Shown one piece after another: positions 59,889-64,000 of a DNA stretch of 64,000 nucleotides. Position numbers and translations under genes: made by a program. Position 1 is the stretch's first letter, and each line of letters opens with the position of its first letter. Under the pieces are notes generated by a model. The model made no database searches, was not told where the DNA came from, and saw only the letters and a list, made by a program, of their open reading frames with translations. Source of the DNA: Tanypteryx hageni (taxonomy: Eukaryota; Arthropoda; Insecta; Odonata; Petaluridae); the NCBI GenBank assembly GCA_028673005.1, contig CM054116.1, positions 21,647,840 to 21,711,839 on the forward strand. The letters run 5' to 3'.

Positions 59889-60083
59889 GTGGTGGACTTG
59901 TTCCTATTCCCCCTCCTCCTGGACCACCAATGCCTCGTCCTATTCCTCCTTATGAGAGGAGTTTCATGGACCGCATGGTAGAGTACTTAGTGGGAGATGG
60001 ACCAAGCAATCGGTATGCTCTAATCTGTCGGCAGTGTGAATCACATAATGGAATGGCTCTCCGTGAAGAATTTGAATACCTTG
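59889..60083 (+). CDS. Lnpk: Lunapark, coding exon 5 with first half of the zinc finger
   Basis: The exon starts after ttttag (59888), joining C+GT to Arg, and ends at G before gtaagc (60084). It encodes GGLVPIPPPPGPPMPRPIPP, then ERSFMDRMVEYLVGDGPSN and RYALICRQCESHNGMALREE, near-identical to lunapark proteins from insects to vertebrates. CRQC is the first CxxC of the C4 zinc finger needed for dimerisation. The second pair (FRCxYC region) must be in the next exon. I searched 60084-64000 by eye and did not find it, so the gene continues beyond the window. Confidence 0.95.
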
Positions 60084-61289
60084 GTAAGCAATTGTTAGGT
60101 GATTAAGTTAGTTTGGTCTGGGAATAGGTCCGTGAAAATATGAGTAGCAAGAAAATGCAACATCATGCATGTATTAAAACTCTTTGGGTTTGCAGTCACA
60201 ATCTCTAGGTTTGGTTTTCTGAAACTCGGTTAGAAGTCAGCATAAGGTGGTAACTCGACTAACCACCATGCGTTGGGTGTGCTCCAGTGTTTCGGGTAAT
60301 CCCCTTTTCAGTTCGGCTTGTTTGTTTACTAGTGTTAAATATCTCCTTTCCTATTTTTCCCCATAAAATGTCTAAAAATCAGATAACTCAGGTGCTTTAA
60401 TGGGCTCAAGGTTTTCCCTTTGCACTATAAGGCCAATAATAGAGTATTGATTACATCTTCAATATTTGAGTGGTTCAAAAAAACTATTTATATTGGTAAG
60501 TACCCGATTACTGTAGCATTTTTATTAATATACAGTACAGGTATAGTTTATGTAAGTGCTCAAAATAAAAAATATTACGAAATGTAATGCTTGTTCTGGT
60601 AGTAGAACCAAAAGCAGTGGGCACGAAATAAATTATAGAACATTTACGATTGAACTAAATTTGGATTTATTTATTGTTTACTGTGGTGAAGAAAGATATA
60701 AAATGTTTTCTATTATTTTTAGTAAATGAAGTTAACACACCAATATTACTAAATGTTTGACCAGACAATAATTTTACCAATGCATGTGACGAACCGGAAC
60801 ATAGTTCCTGTGCATTTCGGCCTGTTATAGCTCATTCCGAGCACCATTCATGAGTATATTCCAGATAACCAGCTATCCCTATATCCCAAGTTTGCTGGAT
60901 GAAAGGTTCTATACTGTACATAAAATTGGAGCTTCATTTGCTGTCAGAATATGAAAAAGCATGTTTTATTTATCAAGGCTTATTTAAAATTGTAAACTTA
61001 AAATTATTTATAAATTTAGTAATTTAATTATATTAATTTATAATTATATTATATTTAATTATATGATATAACGTAAAGTAATTTATTCAATAACCCACAA
61101 AAACATTTTCTATGTCAGTCAGAAATCCTAATCTTTAAAAGTCATCTTAGAGAGGAAAATAATGATACCAATTATTTTCAAAGTTTTGTTATTAATGCTT
61201 TAAAATTGTTTCTTTTTATTGAAATAGTATATGCAATTTTTTCATATCATTATAAATAGCTGCTTCTTACATATATAGGGTATATATAG

Positions 61290-61532
61290 CAGGGGTAGCC
61301 AAACTTCGTCTCTATTAAATTTCCATTCAATGTTTTTCACTACAGATCACAATGACTTTGTGACTAGAGGTGTGTTTGGGATGCCTACGGGACATGTATT
61401 ATATCTTAATTGCTTCAGATACAGGTTATGTTTTACAGTTCGCAAATTTATGAGCACAGACTGCTATGTGGCTCTCGAACATCCGAACATTACCATGTGC
61501 GGCTCCTAGGGTAAAAAGTTTGGCCACCCCTG
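61290..61532. mobile_element. 243-bp hAT MITE with perfect 8-bp duplication
   Basis: CAGGGGTAGCCAAACTT at the left and AAGTTTGGCCACCCCTG at the right form an imperfect terminal inverted repeat. ATATATAG flanks both sides (61282-61289 and 61533-61540). 'tgtggctctcgaacatc' and 'atgtgcggctcct' near the right end are typical of this hAT type. It is related in its CAGGGG terminus to the 57006 element but not the same family inside. Confidence 0.93.
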
Positions 61533-61662
61533 ATATATAGGATATATCATATAAAACCTAAGGTACTTCTAGAAATGCTACAAAGCTGAAATTTGGAAGG
61601 AAGATAGGTCATTTGGTACAACCTCTGGAAAAATCCGAAATTTGAGAAAAAGTTATATTTAA

Positions 61663-62208
61663 CCACTCATCTGGGTATGCCATGTATATATGTCATGCTG
61701 TTTTTGTGGCTGTTTTTATGGGTATGCCGTAATATTCCGTCACATAGCTTCTTCGGCAACTAGCTGCATCCTTTTAGTTTACCGTCTCGACAGTAAATGG
61801 GCTTCACTTCTTTATTTGGAAAAGATACGCTTCTCATATCTAGATCTTTGGTTTTCGGGTTGCATTTCTGTTGCCCTAATTTTAAAATTAACAACATTTA
61901 TATGTTATTTGTAATATTTTTTTATCACTTAGAAATTGTGTAAATTTTTAATGACTTTATACCATATTTTAGGAATTTGTGTTCATTAAATATTATTAGC
62001 AAATTAAATTTTTATTGTAATAATAAATATATATTAACATTTTAATTCATTTCTTGTGGTAAAAATAGTTTGACACAATTTTTAAGAATAAACAAATCAA
62101 ATACTGAATAATTAATGTATTTTTTAATTTATTTGCGATTTGATTCACCTCAATTGCAATTTAAATGCCCACCTCCGGTTTCAAAAAATTAAAAGCCCAG
62201 ATGAGTGG
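61663..62208. mobile_element. 546-bp piggyBac-type MITE with TTAA duplication
   Basis: CCACTCATCTGGG (61663-61675) and CCCAGATGAGTGG (62196-62208) are a perfect 13-bp inverted repeat. TTAA flanks both sides (61659-61662 and 62209-62212), the fixed target of piggyBac transposases. The interior is AT-rich without a transposase; the 74-residue frame at 61690-61914 is not recognisable. Confidence 0.92.
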
Positions 62209-62752
62209 TTAAGGGGTGTTTTTGACCCCCAAGTCCAATTTTAAACACTCATAAGAAAAGCATTGAAAATTGTGCAGGGATATAAAAAATTGCTTTTTAA
62301 AATTATTTAAAATTGTGATACAAAGTCGGGATATGCACCGTACTGTGGAAGAAAGAATGAAGTTTATTTTTCTTGAAGACAAAATTCAAATCCTTGCTGG
62401 ATTTACGTAAAAATTTGATTTTAATACTAAAATTATGAAATTTTTTCAGTCTTCAACAATGAAAAATATTAACTACCATAGCAACGACTCCCATGCCTTT
62501 CAATGGGAATTGATTTTCCATACTTCAAGAACATTGATTTAATGCTTAGACTGCATTATAATCAATTTGATTTTAGCTAACGACATATACGTATGATGAT
62601 GTGATAATTTTAAATTAATTTTTTTATCCAGACACATACTAAAAGGCATGGATAATGACACCATAATCCTAACACAAATTATCTTAATTTTGACATAAAT
62701 TTAGTGTAACATATAGGGTATTTTCTTAATAATGATAATAGTTATTGCTTAA

Positions 62753-63297
62753 CCCTTGAAAGCTCCCTTAAAAAAATTACGTCTTACCTCCATAGGGTCA
62801 TTTTTGACCCCATCAGACAAAGCCTTCATTCCATTAATTCAAACATTTTGTATTGTATATTTATTACTAATATTGAATGATGGGTAAACAATGAAAAAAT
62901 TCACTTTTACATTGGATATTACCGTAAAGAATAATATGTTTACAACCTTGGATAGAAATGAATAGGGAGTTCCATAAGCCTCATCTTCCACAGCATATCG
63001 GGGGTTTTGGTTGCCAATGCATACATTGTAAATCAAAGCGATAATAATCCAAGGGTAAATGAATTTAGGAGTTATTATAAAGTATTAATTACTCCTATCA
63101 GTGGTCATGTATGACCACAGGCAGAAAAAATATTTTTATTTCAAGCGAAGGGATGACAAAAAAATTATGGCTGCATAAGCTACAAAGTTCTCTTTAGGCG
63201 TTCATAAAATATGAAAGGAATATCTCAATAGAAAAAAGTTATTAGAATTTTCTTGCTCCTGGGGTCAAAAAAGACCCCAAGAGGGAGGGGACGAGGG
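62753..63297. mobile_element. 545-bp piggyBac-type MITE with internal GGTCA palindromes
   Basis: TTAA flanks both sides (62749-62752 and 63298-63301). The ends read CCCTTGAAAGCTCCCT and, from the right, CCCTCGTCCCCTCCCT, which agree at the terminal CCCT-x-G and the inner CTCCCT. Near the ends lie GGGTCATTTTTGACCCC and GGGGTCAAAAAAGACCCC, and in the interior GGTCATGTATGACC, all palindromic. The 65-residue minus frame at 62839-63036 has no known domain. Confidence 0.88.
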
Positions 63298-63950
63298 TTA
63301 AAAAGAGTGATCTGAGCCATGAAACTTAAAATTCAAAAACTTGGACGTGAGCCAATTGCCAGAGAATTTAGAAATGCCTTTATTTCTGGGAAAATGAAAA
63401 CTATTATCTTATTTAAATGGGCTCTGTGTAGTTCAAATGATGTCGCATTGGCTTCTATACGAGTTTAGATCTTGGAGTATGGTGATTTTTTTAAGCGCAT
63501 GCAGTATGCAAGCACTGACAACTCGTACAATTAATTCAACCATTTATTTCATTTATTACACATGAATTATTACCAACACAAATGTTTTGTACTTCACAAT
63601 ATGTTATTTTTCATTTCTTAATAATAGCCCATGTTTTCCTTATCATCAAATTTTAAACTGATGCATAGGCCTATTTGCATTAATAAACATTAAATATGTA
63701 GAATACAATGATTTTACTTATGATTGAAATTAAGAATGATTTTTTCTTTTAGTCAATCATTAAAAATGCCCACAGTTCACATGCAGTTTACTGAATAATA
63801 ATTATCTGCAAATTATTAATATTGCAATCTATTATTTGATGTTGATACAACAATAATTTTGTTGCTTCATGAAAAGTGCAATGCGAAATATGCAATTCTT
63901 TTATTTATTTGAAGGCTTAATAGACTAATTAAATCAGAGGCAACCTGCGA

Positions 63951-63964
63951 GTTGCCTTGGCAAC
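63951..63964. promoter_or_regulatory. Canonical X-box-like motif (RFX type)
   Basis: GTTGCCTTGGCAAC differs from the RFX X-box consensus GTTGCCATGGCAAC at one central base. It lies in a lunapark intron next to 'ggcaacctgcga'. Binding is inference. Confidence 0.4.
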
Positions 63965-64000
63965 AGCAGGCAAGAGTAAAAAATGCCATAAAATTTCTAA

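Larger units (their letters stand above)
60084..64000 (+). other. Lnpk: Lunapark intron 5, continuing past the window
   Basis: At least 3.9 kb of AT-rich intron opened by gtaagc. It holds a hAT MITE (61290-61532), two piggyBac-type MITEs (61663-62208, 62753-63297) and an X-box-like palindrome (63951-63964). No exon for the second CxxC pair was recognised. Confidence 0.75.

Noticed and set aside
61690..61914. 74-residue frame inside the lunapark intron
   Set aside because: It lies within a piggyBac-type MITE and shows no zinc-finger cysteine pattern that could be the missing lunapark exon.

Overview
The window is animal nuclear DNA, most likely from an insect with a large, repeat-rich genome. 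The evidence is two recognisable intron-rich arthropod genes, long AT-rich introns, GT-AG splice sites, polypurine/polypyrimidine tracts, and many hAT, piggyBac and non-LTR remnants. I cannot name the species from sequence alone. Most long open frames here are artefacts of CT/GA-rich low-complexity DNA or of minisatellites with periods divisible by three.

Layout. 1-17.8 kb: no recognisable cellular gene; AT-rich spacer with a 760-bp inverted-repeat transposon (3267-4026), a 15-bp purine minisatellite (7546-7680), a decayed non-LTR endonuclease (about 8440-8706), a 2-kb decayed hAT element with a minus-strand transposase relic (11428-13411), and two tRNA-Gly-like repeats (15.1 and 15.4 kb). 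17.8-47.5 kb: the quiver/sleepless gene (qvr) on the + strand. It encodes a GPI-anchored Ly6/uPAR-type protein that in Drosophila modulates Shaker K+ channels and nicotinic receptors and promotes sleep. I infer a TATA promoter and a short first coding exon at 17.82-18.22 kb and see two alternative signal-peptide exons at 35.2 and 35.7 kb. The two Ly6-domain exons at 43.1 and 47.3 kb are certain by similarity. All junctions are phase 1. The introns carry an ATATT-type satellite, a second CpG-rich TATA promoter candidate (23.3 kb), a piggyBac relic (29.3-30.3 kb), several MITEs and two GC-rich minisatellites.

47.5-57.6 kb: the 3' flank of qvr, then a repeat-rich spacer with a dispersed repeat present in three copies in the window and a 5'-truncated LINE. 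57.95-60.08 kb: five + strand exons of lunapark (Lnpk), the ER tubule three-way-junction protein. They run from the start codon to the first CxxC pair of the C-terminal zinc finger; the rest of the gene lies beyond the window. The remaining 3.9 kb is lunapark intron holding one hAT MITE and two piggyBac-type MITEs with intact TTAA duplications.

The most interesting observation is the pair of adjacent, same-phase exons of 48 and 45 nt in qvr. Each encodes a hydrophobic signal-peptide segment ending in Glu-Glu-Cys, and either can join the upstream start exon and the downstream Ly6 exon in frame. They look like an exon duplication that would give Sleepless two different leader and mature N-terminal sequences.
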